Shown in pieces: positions 17,928 through 25,919 of a stretch of DNA of 64,000 nucleotides; positions within the stretch are counted from its first letter, which is position 1; the number at the start of each line of letters is the position of its first letter. The notes below the pieces were generated by a model. It saw nothing but the letters and a program-made list of their open reading frames with translations. It searched no databases and was not told the DNA's origin. The position numbers were made by a program, and so were the translations under genes. The stretch comes from Halalkaliarchaeum desulfuricum (GTDB lineage: Archaea; Halobacteriota; Halobacteria; Halobacteriales; Haloferacaceae), in the NCBI RefSeq assembly GCF_002952775.1, contig NZ_CP025066.1, positions 1,984,001 through 2,048,000 of the forward strand, given 5' to 3'.

Positions 17928-17948
17928 ACGTGGCCGGAGTCGCCTTCG

Positions 17949-18578
17949 TCACACGAGGAGGTTGGAGACCATCGTGGAGACGTGAGAGAGTTCGTCCTCG
18001 TTTATCCCGTGGCCCATGCCCTCGTAGATCGATTCCGTGACCTCACCGTCGAGTCGCTCGAACACCTCGCGGGTCTCGTGGACGCGCTCGACCGGAATGT
18101 GTGGATCGACGTCGCTGCAGCCGAGAAACACCGGCGTCCCGTCCAGGGACCCCTCGTAGTCTCGTGGCGTTTCTTCCGGGCCGATGAGACCCCCCGAGAG
18201 CGCCGCGAGCCCTCCGTAACGTCGCGCGTTTCGCGCGGTCCACTCCGAAGCGAGACACGCCCCCTGCGAGAACCCGATCAGTGCGACCCGATACGGGCCG
18301 ACCCCATCTGTCGCCTCCGTGACGACCTCGCCTACTCGATCCAGCGCGGCTGTAAGCCACGGCTCGTTTCGCTCGATCGGTTCCAGAAACGACTGTGGAT
18401 ACCAGGTTCGCTGCGCCGCCTGGGGTGCGAGATACGCGACGCCCTCGAGGTCGAACTCCGCTGTCATGGCGAGGATACTTCGCGCGCTTGCCCCCCGACC
18501 GTGGAGCAACACGACTGCGGCGTCGGCACCCGACAGCTCCGTCCCCTCTCGCAACAGCGGCTGATCTCCGTGGTTCAT
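17949..18578 (-). CDS. alpha/beta hydrolase (phospholipase/carboxylesterase family)
   Basis: A 209-residue serine hydrolase. The nucleophile elbow is GFSQG (near 114-118), the oxyanion segment is LLHGRGA near the N-terminus, and the Asp and His of the triad are in SDVDPHIP and MGHGINED. This matches the carboxylesterase/acyl-protein thioesterase family (COG0400). The ATG at 18578 (MNHGDQPLL) is preferred to an upstream in-frame start because a TATA-like AACGATATCAC lies about 25-30 nt before it. It is inserted in the opposite orientation between the NfeD and SPFH genes. The substrate is unknown. Confidence 0.82.
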   Translation of the reverse strand: MNHGDQPLLREGTELSGADAAVVLLHGRGASARSILAMTAEFDLEGVAYLAPQAAQRTWYPQSFLEPIERNEPWLTAALDRVGEVVTEATDGVGPYRVALIGFSQGACLASEWTARNARRYGGLAALSGGLIGPEETPRDYEGSLDGTPVFLGCSDVDPHIPVERVHETREVFERLDGEVTESIYEGMGHGINEDELSHVSTMVSNLLV

Positions 18579-18720
18579 ACCGCCCGTGAGAACTCGGGAG
18601 TGATATCGTTTGTCCCGGGATTTGCTGTTCTGGTGTGCTCTGCCGGCCCTTCCCGTTACATCGACCGGTTCAGCGGGAGTGCTGGCCAATCCTTATGTGT
18701 CGTCTGACCTTATGTGGTGT

Positions 18721-19860
18721 ATGGACCCCGTACTGCAACTCGGTCTCGAATTCGGCGCGGCGACGATCGGACTGTTGTTTCTTCTGCTCGTCATCATCGT
18801 CGTCTGGCAGTCCGTCGAGATCGTCGACGCATACGAAAAGAAGGCGCTGACCGTATTCGGGGAGTACCGGAAACTCCTCGAGCCGGGATTCAACATCATT
18901 CCGCCGTTCGTTTCGCGGACGTACCCGTTCGACATGCGGACACAGACGCTGGACGTCCCCCGTCAGGAGGCGATCACGCGTGACAACTCGCCGGTGACGG
19001 CGGACGCGGTCGTCTACATCAAGGTGATGGACGCCAAGAAGGCGTTCCTGGAGGTCGACAACTACAAGAAGGCCGTCTCGAATCTCGCACAGACGACGCT
19101 GCGTGCGGTGCTTGGCGACATGGAGCTGGACGACACGCTCAACAAGCGCCAGGAGATCAACGCGAAGATCCGGACGGAGCTGGACGAGCCGACCGACGAG
19201 TGGGGGATCCGCGTGGAATCCGTCGAGGTCCGCGAGGTCAACCCGAGCAAGGACGTCCAGCAGGCGATGGAGCAGCAGACCTCCGCCGAGCGCCGTCGCC
19301 GGGCGATGATCCTCGAGGCACAGGGTGAACGCCGCTCCGCCGTCGAGAAGGCCGAGGGTGACAAACAGTCCAACATCATCCGGGCGCAGGGTGAAAAGCA
19401 GAGCCAGATCCTGGAAGCCCAGGGTGACGCGATCTCGACGGTGCTTCGAGCCCGGTCCGCGGAGGCGATGGGCGAACGCGCCATCATCGAACGCGGTATG
19501 GAAACCCTCGAAGCGATCGGTCAAGGCGAGTCCACCACGTTCGTGTTGCCCCAGGAGCTGACCAGCCTCGTCGGCCGGTACGGCAAGCAGCTGTCGGGCG
19601 CCGACGTCCAGGAGATGGAAGCGCTGGACGCCCTCGAGTTCGACGCCGAGACCCGGGAGATGCTCGGGCTCGACGACATCGAGGAGATCCTCGGTCAGAT
19701 CGACGAGGCCGCGGAGATGGACGTCAAACAGCTCGAAGAGGAGGCGGAAGCGATCAAGGCCGGCGACGCGGGGGCGGGCATCAGGTCTGCGAACGAGGTC
19801 ATCGAGGAGATGGACGAAGAGATCGACGAGGAAGCCGAAGTCGAGACCGACACGGAATAG
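18721..19860 (+). CDS. SPFH/band 7 (stomatin-like) membrane protein
   Basis: A 379-residue protein: one N-terminal membrane helix (ATIGLLFLLLVIIVVWQSVE), a band 7 domain (about 35-190, with LLEPGFNIIPPF and VTADAVVYIKV), then a long Ala/Glu coiled-coil helix (about 185-265) with repeated AQGE motifs, and a very acidic C-terminal tail. Members form oligomeric scaffolds on the membrane and often pair with NfeD. A box CCTTATGT 27 nt before the ATG at 18721 supports a leaderless start there rather than an upstream in-frame ATG. The NfeD gene lies 0.8 kb upstream on the same strand. Confidence 0.88.
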   Translation: MDPVLQLGLEFGAATIGLLFLLLVIIVVWQSVEIVDAYEKKALTVFGEYRKLLEPGFNIIPPFVSRTYPFDMRTQTLDVPRQEAITRDNSPVTADAVVYIKVMDAKKAFLEVDNYKKAVSNLAQTTLRAVLGDMELDDTLNKRQEINAKIRTELDEPTDEWGIRVESVEVREVNPSKDVQQAMEQQTSAERRRRAMILEAQGERRSAVEKAEGDKQSNIIRAQGEKQSQILEAQGDAISTVLRARSAEAMGERAIIERGMETLEAIGQGESTTFVLPQELTSLVGRYGKQLSGADVQEMEALDALEFDAETREMLGLDDIEEILGQIDEAAEMDVKQLEEEAEAIKAGDAGAGIRSANEVIEEMDEEIDEEAEVETDTE

Positions 19861-19885
19861 CCGTCGATCCTGCAGGGACGTCCAT

Positions 19886-19946
19886 CGGCCGGGGATAACT
19901 CTCGGCCGGGGATAACTCTCGGCCGGGGATAACCCTCGGCCAGGGA
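19886..19946. repeat. 17-bp tandem repeat after the SPFH gene
   Basis: The unit CGGCCGGGGATAACTCT occurs twice exactly, once with a single change (ending ACCCT), and once in part (CGGCCAGGGA). It lies 25 bases after the SPFH stop codon and 80 bases before the next gene. Confidence 0.85.
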
Positions 19947-20028
19947 CATCCCAGAGTGTCTGCGCGCTGCCGGCGCACCGGCAAACGGAGGCGAAGTGTT
20001 TTTAGCGACAACCGACTACGAACCGGTA

Positions 20029-20670
20029 GTGACTGACGGCGTCGACGAACGGAAGCGGGACACGCTGCGGCGCTTTGCCGCGCTGGGAGCGGCCGCACCG
20101 TTCGTCGGTTCCGCCGGCGCGGATTCGGGTGATGGGACCGACGAGGAGTCGTCGGCTCAAGATGACAACGAGACCCGGGAGGCGATCCGGGGGTATCTCG
20201 CGACGACTCCCGGGGCGCACTTCTCGAAACTCCGTGACGATCTCCGACTCGGGACGGGGGAAACCCAGTATCACCTGCGCCGCCTCGAGGACGGCGGTGC
20301 TGTCGAATCCGAAAAGGACGGCGACTATCGGCGTTACTACCCTGCCGACCGGTTCGACCGGTGGGAGAAACGCGCGCTGGGATATCTCCGTCGGGAGACG
20401 CCGAGGCGGATGATCCTCGAACTCCTCGCGGAACCTGACCTCACCGGGGCGGCGCTCGCCGACCGGATCGGCGTCTCGCGGCCGACGATAAGCGCCGCCG
20501 CAGGAGAGCTGTCCGACGCCGGGATCCTCGACAGGGAGGACGGCTATCGACTGGAGGATCCGGAACGGCTCATCGCGCTCGTCGTCCGGTACGCCGACTC
20601 GTTCGGACCCGGGGCGGTCGCCTTCGCCGACGATCTCGCCGCCTACGTCCGGCACGATCCGCGACGGTGA
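20029..20670 (+). CDS. winged-helix transcription regulator with odd N-terminus
   Basis: A 213-residue protein with two winged-helix units: about 55-110 (FSKLRDDLRLGTGETQYHLRRLEDGGAV, read in part) and about 125-190 (GAALADRIGVSRPTISAAAGELSDAGIL, read in part). The pattern is like MarR/ArsR-type haloarchaeal regulators. The N-terminus KRDTLRRFAALGAAAPFVG looks like a twin-arginine signal or a membrane anchor, unusual for a DNA-binding protein. The GTG at 20029 is chosen because a TATA-like TTTTTAG lies 28 nt before it. It is followed convergently by a small winged-helix gene. Targets are unknown. Confidence 0.7.
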   Translation: MTDGVDERKRDTLRRFAALGAAAPFVGSAGADSGDGTDEESSAQDDNETREAIRGYLATTPGAHFSKLRDDLRLGTGETQYHLRRLEDGGAVESEKDGDYRRYYPADRFDRWEKRALGYLRRETPRRMILELLAEPDLTGAALADRIGVSRPTISAAAGELSDAGILDREDGYRLEDPERLIALVVRYADSFGPGAVAFADDLAAYVRHDPRR

Positions 20671-20688
20671 CCGTCCACGTCGATTTCT

Positions 20689-20991
20689 TCACTCGACCAT
20701 CCAGGTCGTTCCCGACGAGTAGCCCCACTTCTCGATCGTGAGGTCCGTCTCGGCCTCCCGAACGCCCCGGATGTTCGCGCCGACTTCCTTCGCGGAGAGA
20801 CCGAGCTCCTCCGCGATGAGCCGCGACTTGAAGTACGTCCGGTCGTCGACGTTCGACCGGAGATGCTCGTAAATCCGCAGCTGTTTCTCCGAAAGCGAGC
20901 CGGCGACTGTCTCCGGCACCGATTCGGACTCACGAGAGGATTCGGCTTCGACGGGCGACTCCGTGCCGGCCGAAGCGGCTGTGCTGCTCAT
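20689..20991 (-). CDS. small winged-helix protein (DUF7123-like)
   Basis: A 100-residue protein: a Ser/Glu-rich disordered N-terminus (1-33) and then a winged-helix-like domain, with SEKQLRIYEHLRSNV and FKSRLIAEELGLSAKEVGAN as the helix-turn-helix. The ending WGYSSGTTWMVE is characteristic of a conserved haloarchaeal family which I recall as DUF7123. It is probably a DNA-binding protein. The ATG at 20991 is taken; further upstream the frame is rich in Arg/His and unlikely. It converges on the preceding regulator, 18 nt apart. Confidence 0.7.
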   Translation of the reverse strand: MSSTAASAGTESPVEAESSRESESVPETVAGSLSEKQLRIYEHLRSNVDDRTYFKSRLIAEELGLSAKEVGANIRGVREAETDLTIEKWGYSSGTTWMVE

Positions 20992-21215
20992 ACAGCTACC
21001 AGGCGACCATCGACTAAAACCGATTTGGTACGCCGGCCTAACCCGGTGCAGTCTATCGGTTTTTTCCAGAAAACGGCACCCCATGCGCCACGGGGATCCC
21101 CCAGGAGGTACGACTGTCTACGGACTCACAAACGGTTCACGAAGGCCTCCCGGCGGGCCGAACAGTTCGCTGGGCTTCAGAAGGTACTTATCCGCGCCCC
21201 GGCGATGGTCATCCA

Positions 21216-23039
21216 ATGAGCGACGGTCCACGTCCGGACCCGACGGCCGTCGAAGTCAGCGTCGTCCTCCCGGCGTACAACGAGGAGGACACCATCGAGT
21301 CGACGGTCCGGTTGACGCTCTCGACGCTCTCGGAGTTTCTTCCGTCGGGGAGCTTCGAGGTAATCGTCGCGGAGGACGGATGCGACGACCGCACTCCCGA
21401 GATCGCTACGCGGCTCGCCGAGTCGGATCCGCGCGTCCGTCACTTCCACAGCGACGAACGGTTGGGCCGCGGCGGGGCGTTGACCCGGGCATTCGACGCC
21501 GCAGACGGCGAGACGCTGGTGTACTTCGACACCGATCTCGCGACCGACATGGCTCACCTTGAGGAGCTCGTCGAGTCGGTTCGGTCCGAGGAGTACGACG
21601 TGGCGACCGGCTCCCGGTGGATGCCCGGGCACGAGGCCGACCGGCCGACAAAACGGAGCGTTCCCTCGAAAGGGTTCAACCTCCTGGTCAGGACGTTCCT
21701 GCGTTCGGACGTCCTCGATCACCAGTGTGGTTTCAAGGCGATGTCCCGCGGGGCGTTCGACCAACTGAAAGGCGATATCGGAGACGATCACTGGTTCTGG
21801 GACACCGAGCTTCTTGTCCGTGCCCAGCGTCGGGGATTGTCGGTAACGGAGTTCCCCGTCGAGTGGGAGCCGAAAGGCGACACGAAGGTCGATCTGGTTC
21901 GGGACGTCTTCGGGATGGGTTCACAGATCGTTCGACTGTGGTGGCAACTCTCGGTTCGCCCGCGGATCACCACCCGCGTGACGCTGGTCGCCGGGACGCT
22001 GCTCGTCGCGCTCGCCGTCCTGTTGATGACGCGGTATCTGGATCCCCGGGAGGTGATCGCGGAGATGCGGCGGGCGGATCCGACCCTGATCGCGCTCGCC
22101 GTCGGGGTGTACGTGCTGTCCTGGCCCGTTCGCGGCTACCGATACCGTGACATCCTCGCCGAGCTCGGGTTCCGCGAGGATCTCGGCTTCCTGACCGGGG
22201 CGATATTCGTCAGCCAGACCGGGAACCTGGTGTTTCCGGCACGTGCGGGAGACGCCATCCGGGCGTACATCGTGAAGGTCAGACGCGACATTCCGTACCC
22301 GTCCGGGTTTGCGTCGCTCGCAGCCGAACGGGTGTTCGATCTGTTGACCATCACGGGGCTGGCCGGCATCGTGCTCGTCGGCTACGCGGTGTCTGGACAG
22401 TTCGGCGAGGTCGCCGCGACCGTCTCCGGCGGGGACGACCCCGGACAGATCGCCGTCGCGGGCGCCGTCGGTGTCGGGGGCGCGGCGCTTTTGGTCGTCG
22501 CTGCGATCGTTACGAGCGCCAGGTCCGGGGGGAACCGAATCCGGCAGTTCGTCGGCTGGGTCACCGACGACTCCTACGGCGAGTACATCGCCGGGGTGCT
22601 GGAGCGGTTCGTCGGCGACATCCAGCGGGTGGGAGCCGATTCGACGGCGTTCGCGCGAGTCGGCGCCGCGAGCGTGCTGATCTGGACGATCGACGTGCTC
22701 ACTGCCGCGCTCGTGCTCGCGGCGTTCGGTGTCGGACTGTCGACGGCATCGCTGCTTGCGGTCTGTTTCTTCGCGGTGAGCGTCGGAAACCTCGCGAAAG
22801 TGTTGCCGCTGTCGCCCGGCGGCGTGGGCCTGTACGAGGCGGCGTTTACGCTGCTCGTCGTGGGCCTCACGCCGATCGGCCCTGCCGTCGCCGTGGGCGC
22901 GGCGATTCTGGATCATGCACTGAAAAACGTCGTCACCCTCGTCGGCGGCGGAATCTCGATGTTCGCGCTGAACGTCTCGCTGTCGACGGCCGCCGAAGAG
23001 ACCCGGGAACTGAACGAGCCGGAGCCGGTCAACGAGTGA
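21216..23039 (+). CDS. AglD-like glycosyltransferase fused to a flippase-like membrane domain
   Basis: A 607-residue fusion. Residues 1-235 are a GT2-family glycosyltransferase (VSVVLPAYNEEDTIES, VIVAEDGCDD, the DxD motif in YFDTDLATDM, and CGFKAMSRGAF), as in dolichyl-phosphate hexose synthases. From about 250 to 590 is a multi-helix domain of the lysylphosphatidylglycerol synthase/UPF0104 type (PARAGDAIRAY, SLAAERVFDLLTI, LPLSPGGVGLYEA). Haloferax volcanii AglD has the same architecture and acts late in N-glycosylation by charging dolichol phosphate with a hexose. A box TACTTATCC 28 nt before the ATG suggests a leaderless transcript. The sugar used is unknown. Confidence 0.85.
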   Translation: MSDGPRPDPTAVEVSVVLPAYNEEDTIESTVRLTLSTLSEFLPSGSFEVIVAEDGCDDRTPEIATRLAESDPRVRHFHSDERLGRGGALTRAFDAADGETLVYFDTDLATDMAHLEELVESVRSEEYDVATGSRWMPGHEADRPTKRSVPSKGFNLLVRTFLRSDVLDHQCGFKAMSRGAFDQLKGDIGDDHWFWDTELLVRAQRRGLSVTEFPVEWEPKGDTKVDLVRDVFGMGSQIVRLWWQLSVRPRITTRVTLVAGTLLVALAVLLMTRYLDPREVIAEMRRADPTLIALAVGVYVLSWPVRGYRYRDILAELGFREDLGFLTGAIFVSQTGNLVFPARAGDAIRAYIVKVRRDIPYPSGFASLAAERVFDLLTITGLAGIVLVGYAVSGQFGEVAATVSGGDDPGQIAVAGAVGVGGAALLVVAAIVTSARSGGNRIRQFVGWVTDDSYGEYIAGVLERFVGDIQRVGADSTAFARVGAASVLIWTIDVLTAALVLAAFGVGLSTASLLAVCFFAVSVGNLAKVLPLSPGGVGLYEAAFTLLVVGLTPIGPAVAVGAAILDHALKNVVTLVGGGISMFALNVSLSTAAEETRELNEPEPVNE

Positions 23040-23101
23040 TCGTCCAGACGAGGGCGCTTTGTTCGACGACGAGGGCGCTTTGCCCGACCTGAAACCGAAG
23101 A

Positions 23102-23190
23102 ACTATTTAAGCACGGATCACTGTCCCTTGTAAACCCGCCGAAACGTCTCTGCTCGGCGGTTTCCTCGCCCGACACCAAACCTTTTAAGT
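23102..23190 (+). promoter_or_regulatory. double promoter and hairpin upstream of TFB
   Basis: Two TATA-like boxes lie upstream of the TFB gene: ACTATTTAAG at 23102-23111 and CCTTTTAAG near 23180-23188. Between them is a perfect 7-bp hairpin, CCGCCGA (23136-23142) with TCGGCGG (23154-23160), followed by TTTCC. The first box could drive a short RNA ending at the hairpin; the second would drive TFB with a leader of about 50 nt. Confidence 0.45.
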
Positions 23191-23258
23191 AGAACACTTC
23201 CGTCCACCGTGTACAGACTACCACCCAGCACGTCAGGTTGTGGGTGATGTGACACACA

Positions 23259-24221
23259 ATGAGTGACAAAGTAACGACACGATCGAGATCGGTAGAGAAC
23301 GAACGCACGAGTGGAGCCTCCGAGTCTCTCTCCTGTCCGGAGTGTGACGGCAACGTCGTCACGGACGAGGAGCACGGCGAAACCGTCTGCAGCGACTGTG
23401 GGCTGGTTGTAAGCGAGGGCTCCGTCGACAGGGGACCGGAATGGCGCGCCTTCGACGCTCGGGAGAAAGATCAAAAGAGCCGCGTGGGTGCCCCGACCAC
23501 GAACACGATGCACGACAAGGGGCTCTCGACGAACATCGACTGGCGAGACAAGGACGCCTACGGCCGGTCGCTCGGCGCCCGCCAGCGTCAGAAGATGCAG
23601 CGGCTCCGCAAGTGGAACGAACGGTTCCGCACCCGCGATTCGAAGGAGCGCAACCTCAAGCAGGCGCTCGGCGAGATCGACCGCATGGCGTCTGCACTCG
23701 GCCTCCCGGACAACGTCCGCGAGACCGCCTCGGTCATCTACCGCCGGGCGCTCGATGAAGACCTCCTGCCCGGCCGCTCGATCGAGGGCGTCTCGACGTC
23801 GTGCGTCTACGCCGCCGCTCGGATGGCCGGCGTCCCCCGGAGTCTCGACGAGATCGCCGACGTCTCGCGGGTCGAGAAAAGCGAGATCGCCCGGACGTAC
23901 CGCTACGTCGTCCGCGAGCTATCCCTCGAGGTGAAACCCGCAGATCCCGAACAGTACGTCCCCCGGTTCGCCTCCTCGCTCGAGTTGAGCGACGAGGCCG
24001 AGCTCAGGGCGAAACAACTGCTGAAGAACGCGAAGAGCAAGGGCGTCCACTCCGGGAAGTCGCCGGTGGGGCTGGCCGCCGCCGCGGTGTACGCCTCTGC
24101 GCTGCTCACAAACGAAAAGACCACACAGGCCGCCGTAAGCGAGGTCGCGGACATCTCGGAAGTGACGATCCGGAACCGGTATCACGAACTGCTGGAAGCC
24201 GAGGAAGGGCTCGTCGCCTGA
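23259..24221 (+). CDS. tfb: transcription initiation factor IIB
   Basis: A 320-residue TFB. The zinc ribbon uses C26, C29, C44 and C47 (CPEC and CSDC), the B-finger region follows (EWRAFDAREKDQKSRVGAP), and two cyclin-like repeats occupy about 115-205 and 215-310. It binds the TATA-TBP complex and recruits RNA polymerase. Haloarchaea have several TFBs with partly different promoter preferences; which one this is cannot be judged here. The gene converges on nop10, 30 nt away. Confidence 0.95.
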   Translation: MSDKVTTRSRSVENERTSGASESLSCPECDGNVVTDEEHGETVCSDCGLVVSEGSVDRGPEWRAFDAREKDQKSRVGAPTTNTMHDKGLSTNIDWRDKDAYGRSLGARQRQKMQRLRKWNERFRTRDSKERNLKQALGEIDRMASALGLPDNVRETASVIYRRALDEDLLPGRSIEGVSTSCVYAAARMAGVPRSLDEIADVSRVEKSEIARTYRYVVRELSLEVKPADPEQYVPRFASSLELSDEAELRAKQLLKNAKSKGVHSGKSPVGLAAAAVYASALLTNEKTTQAAVSEVADISEVTIRNRYHELLEAEEGLVA

Positions 24222-24251
24222 GGCGGCGTTCCGATCGGAATTCCGGTTCTG

Positions 24252-24449
24252 TTACTCTTCGAAGTCGACGACGCCAGCGGCGCGTTTTCGTCGCCTGCGA
24301 TACTCCCCGTACCTGTCGTTCGGATCGAACCCGGCGGGGGCGGTGTTTTCTGTCGGCGCGCCACAGCGGGGACACTCCTCGCCGAGCGTGTACACCGGTC
24401 GGTCGTGTCGGTCGCGCCACGCGGAACACCGCCGGATGTCTGATTTCAT
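24252..24449 (-). CDS. nop10: H/ACA RNP component Nop10
   Basis: A 65-residue protein with the start MKSDIRRCSAWRDRHDRPVY, the zinc pair CPRC and the tail FDPNDRYGEYRRRRK, all characteristic of archaeal Nop10. The first zinc pair is reduced to a single Cys (C8), as in other archaeal members. It is a core subunit, with Cbf5, Gar1 and L7Ae, of the particles that pseudouridylate rRNA. The ATG at 24449 lies 25 nt after the aIF2-alpha stop, at the end of a translation operon. Confidence 0.9.
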   Translation of the reverse strand: MKSDIRRCSAWRDRHDRPVYTLGEECPRCGAPTENTAPAGFDPNDRYGEYRRRRKRAAGVVDFEE

Positions 24450-24474
24450 CTGTTCGGAGAAGCGGCGACGTCGG

Positions 24475-25275
24475 TCACTCGTCGTCTTCCTGCCGCTCGC
24501 GATGGAACCCGCCGGTACCGCCCGCAGCCTCGATCGACTCGCGTGCGCGGGCTGCGCTTTCCTCGAGTTCGTCCTCTGCGGTCTTGTAGTCGGGTGCACG
24601 GACCCGAATCCGATACTCCGGGGAGCCGACGTACGTCACCTCGAGGTCGATCTCGTCTGGCACCTCGCCGTTCCCCTCTGCCGCCGCAAGCGCCGCCTTG
24701 ATCGCGTCGACGCCGTCGCCGGCCGGACACTCCAGGTCGACGTAGCCGGTGACGTCGACGTACGGGACCGAGACGTTCTCGCGGGCGGTCTCGACGACTG
24801 CGTCGATCTCGTCGTCGTCCAGATCCACGTCCGAAAGCGCCTCCGTACCGCGGATCGCCGCCGACTCGAAGGCGTCGTACAGCGTCTCGAACTCCGCAAG
24901 CAGCGCGTTTGCGACCGCACCGTACGTCTCGTCGTCGACGTCCTCCCCCAGCGCGAGCAACAGCCAGTTGTCGGCCTTCTGCTCGTTTTTCCACTCCTGG
25001 ATCTTGTCCTTGCGCTGGTGTTCGTTGACGTCCTTCAGGGAGAGATCGATCTGCTGAGAGGACTGATCGACGTCGAGCACCTTCGCGACGACCGTCTGGC
25101 CTTCGCGGACGTGGTCCCGGACGTTCTTGATCCAGCCGGACGCGACCTCGGAGATGTGAACGAGGCCGCGTTTGTCCTCGTACTCCTCGAGGTCGATGAA
25201 GACCCCGAAGTCTGCGATTTCGTCGACCTTGCCGACGACGAGTTCGCCCTGGTCGGGATAGCCGCTGTACTTCAT
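24475..25275 (-). CDS. translation initiation factor aIF2 alpha subunit
   Basis: A 266-residue protein. An S1 RNA-binding domain occupies about residues 8-85 ([32 protein letters not shown]), followed by a helical domain and a C-terminal alpha-beta domain (about 175-255, [20 protein letters not shown]). It is the alpha subunit of the heterotrimer that brings initiator Met-tRNA to the ribosome. It lies between rps27e and nop10 in the usual archaeal order. The last residues are acidic, as expected for halophiles. Confidence 0.93.
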   Translation of the reverse strand: MKYSGYPDQGELVVGKVDEIADFGVFIDLEEYEDKRGLVHISEVASGWIKNVRDHVREGQTVVAKVLDVDQSSQQIDLSLKDVNEHQRKDKIQEWKNEQKADNWLLLALGEDVDDETYGAVANALLAEFETLYDAFESAAIRGTEALSDVDLDDDEIDAVVETARENVSVPYVDVTGYVDLECPAGDGVDAIKAALAAAEGNGEVPDEIDLEVTYVGSPEYRIRVRAPDYKTAEDELEESAARARESIEAAGGTGGFHRERQEDDE

Positions 25276-25290
25276 TCCCGGAACACCCCG

Positions 25291-25464
25291 TTATCGGGCC
25301 TCGACGGTCTCGAGGACCTCGTGTTCGATGCGACCTTTGCCGCTTGTGGGGGCGACGAGGGTCGTCCCGCAGACCGCGCAGTTCACTTTCGAGGATGGTT
25401 TCTCGAAGACGATCTGTTCGTTCTCGCAGTCGGCACACCGGACACGAAGGAAGTTTCCTGCCAT
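25291..25464 (-). CDS. rps27e: ribosomal protein S27e
   Basis: A 57-residue zinc-ribbon protein running from ATG at 25464 to TAA at 25291: [20 protein letters not shown], a second knuckle NCAVCGTTL, and [16 protein letters not shown] at the end. The two CxxC knuckles and the length match archaeal S27e of the small ribosomal subunit. It starts 15 nt after the rpl44e stop and ends 15 nt before aIF2-alpha, in one operon. Confidence 0.93.
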   Translation of the reverse strand: MAGNFLRVRCADCENEQIVFEKPSSKVNCAVCGTTLVAPTSGKGRIEHEVLETVEAR

Positions 25465-25479
25465 CTGAATCCCTCCGTG

Positions 25480-25764
25480 TTACTCCTGGAACTCCAGCCG
25501 GCCGGCGCGCCAGCCTTCCCGGTTGTGTGCTTTGCCACAGTCCGAACAGCGGTAGGTGAGGTCGACCTTCTTCGTCGGTTTGTCGCCGCCTGGCACCTTC
25601 GAGAACTTCCCCGTGTTGCCGATGGTGGCCGTCTGGCGCTTCCGCTGTCGGTCCTGGACCTTCTTCATCCCCGTCGAGCGTCCGGTGCGGACCTTCTCGA
25701 CTTCGTGCTCCCGATGTCCGTTACAGAACGGACAGTACGTGTTGAACCGTCGTGGCATCTGCAT
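25480..25764 (-). CDS. rpl44e: ribosomal protein L44e
   Basis: A 94-residue protein beginning [20 protein letters not shown], with a second zinc pair CSDC and the ending [11 protein letters not shown], nearly identical to Haloarcula marismortui L44e, which begins with the same [11 protein letters not shown]. The first ATG is therefore used. Zinc-binding protein of the large subunit E site. First gene of the rpl44e-rps27e-aif2a-nop10 operon; a TATA-like GTTAAAAC lies about 40 nt upstream. Confidence 0.95.
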   Translation of the reverse strand: MQMPRRFNTYCPFCNGHREHEVEKVRTGRSTGMKKVQDRQRKRQTATIGNTGKFSKVPGGDKPTKKVDLTYRCSDCGKAHNREGWRAGRLEFQE

Positions 25765-25919
25765 GGGTGATTACCTTACAGGCTTCTACTGGATGGTCCG
25801 TTAAAACCCGTTTGGTCTCGGACGGCGTCGAGGGAACGGTTTCGCCGCCCAGCGCGGATCGAACACTCGACGGAAACCAGCGGGCTTTAGGCGCTCATCG
25901 CCGAGAGGTACGATAGAGC

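Noticed and set aside
23047-23082. Two copies of GACGAGGGCGCTTTG after the AglD-like gene
   Set aside because: Short imperfect duplication with a 21-base period; too little to call a functional element.
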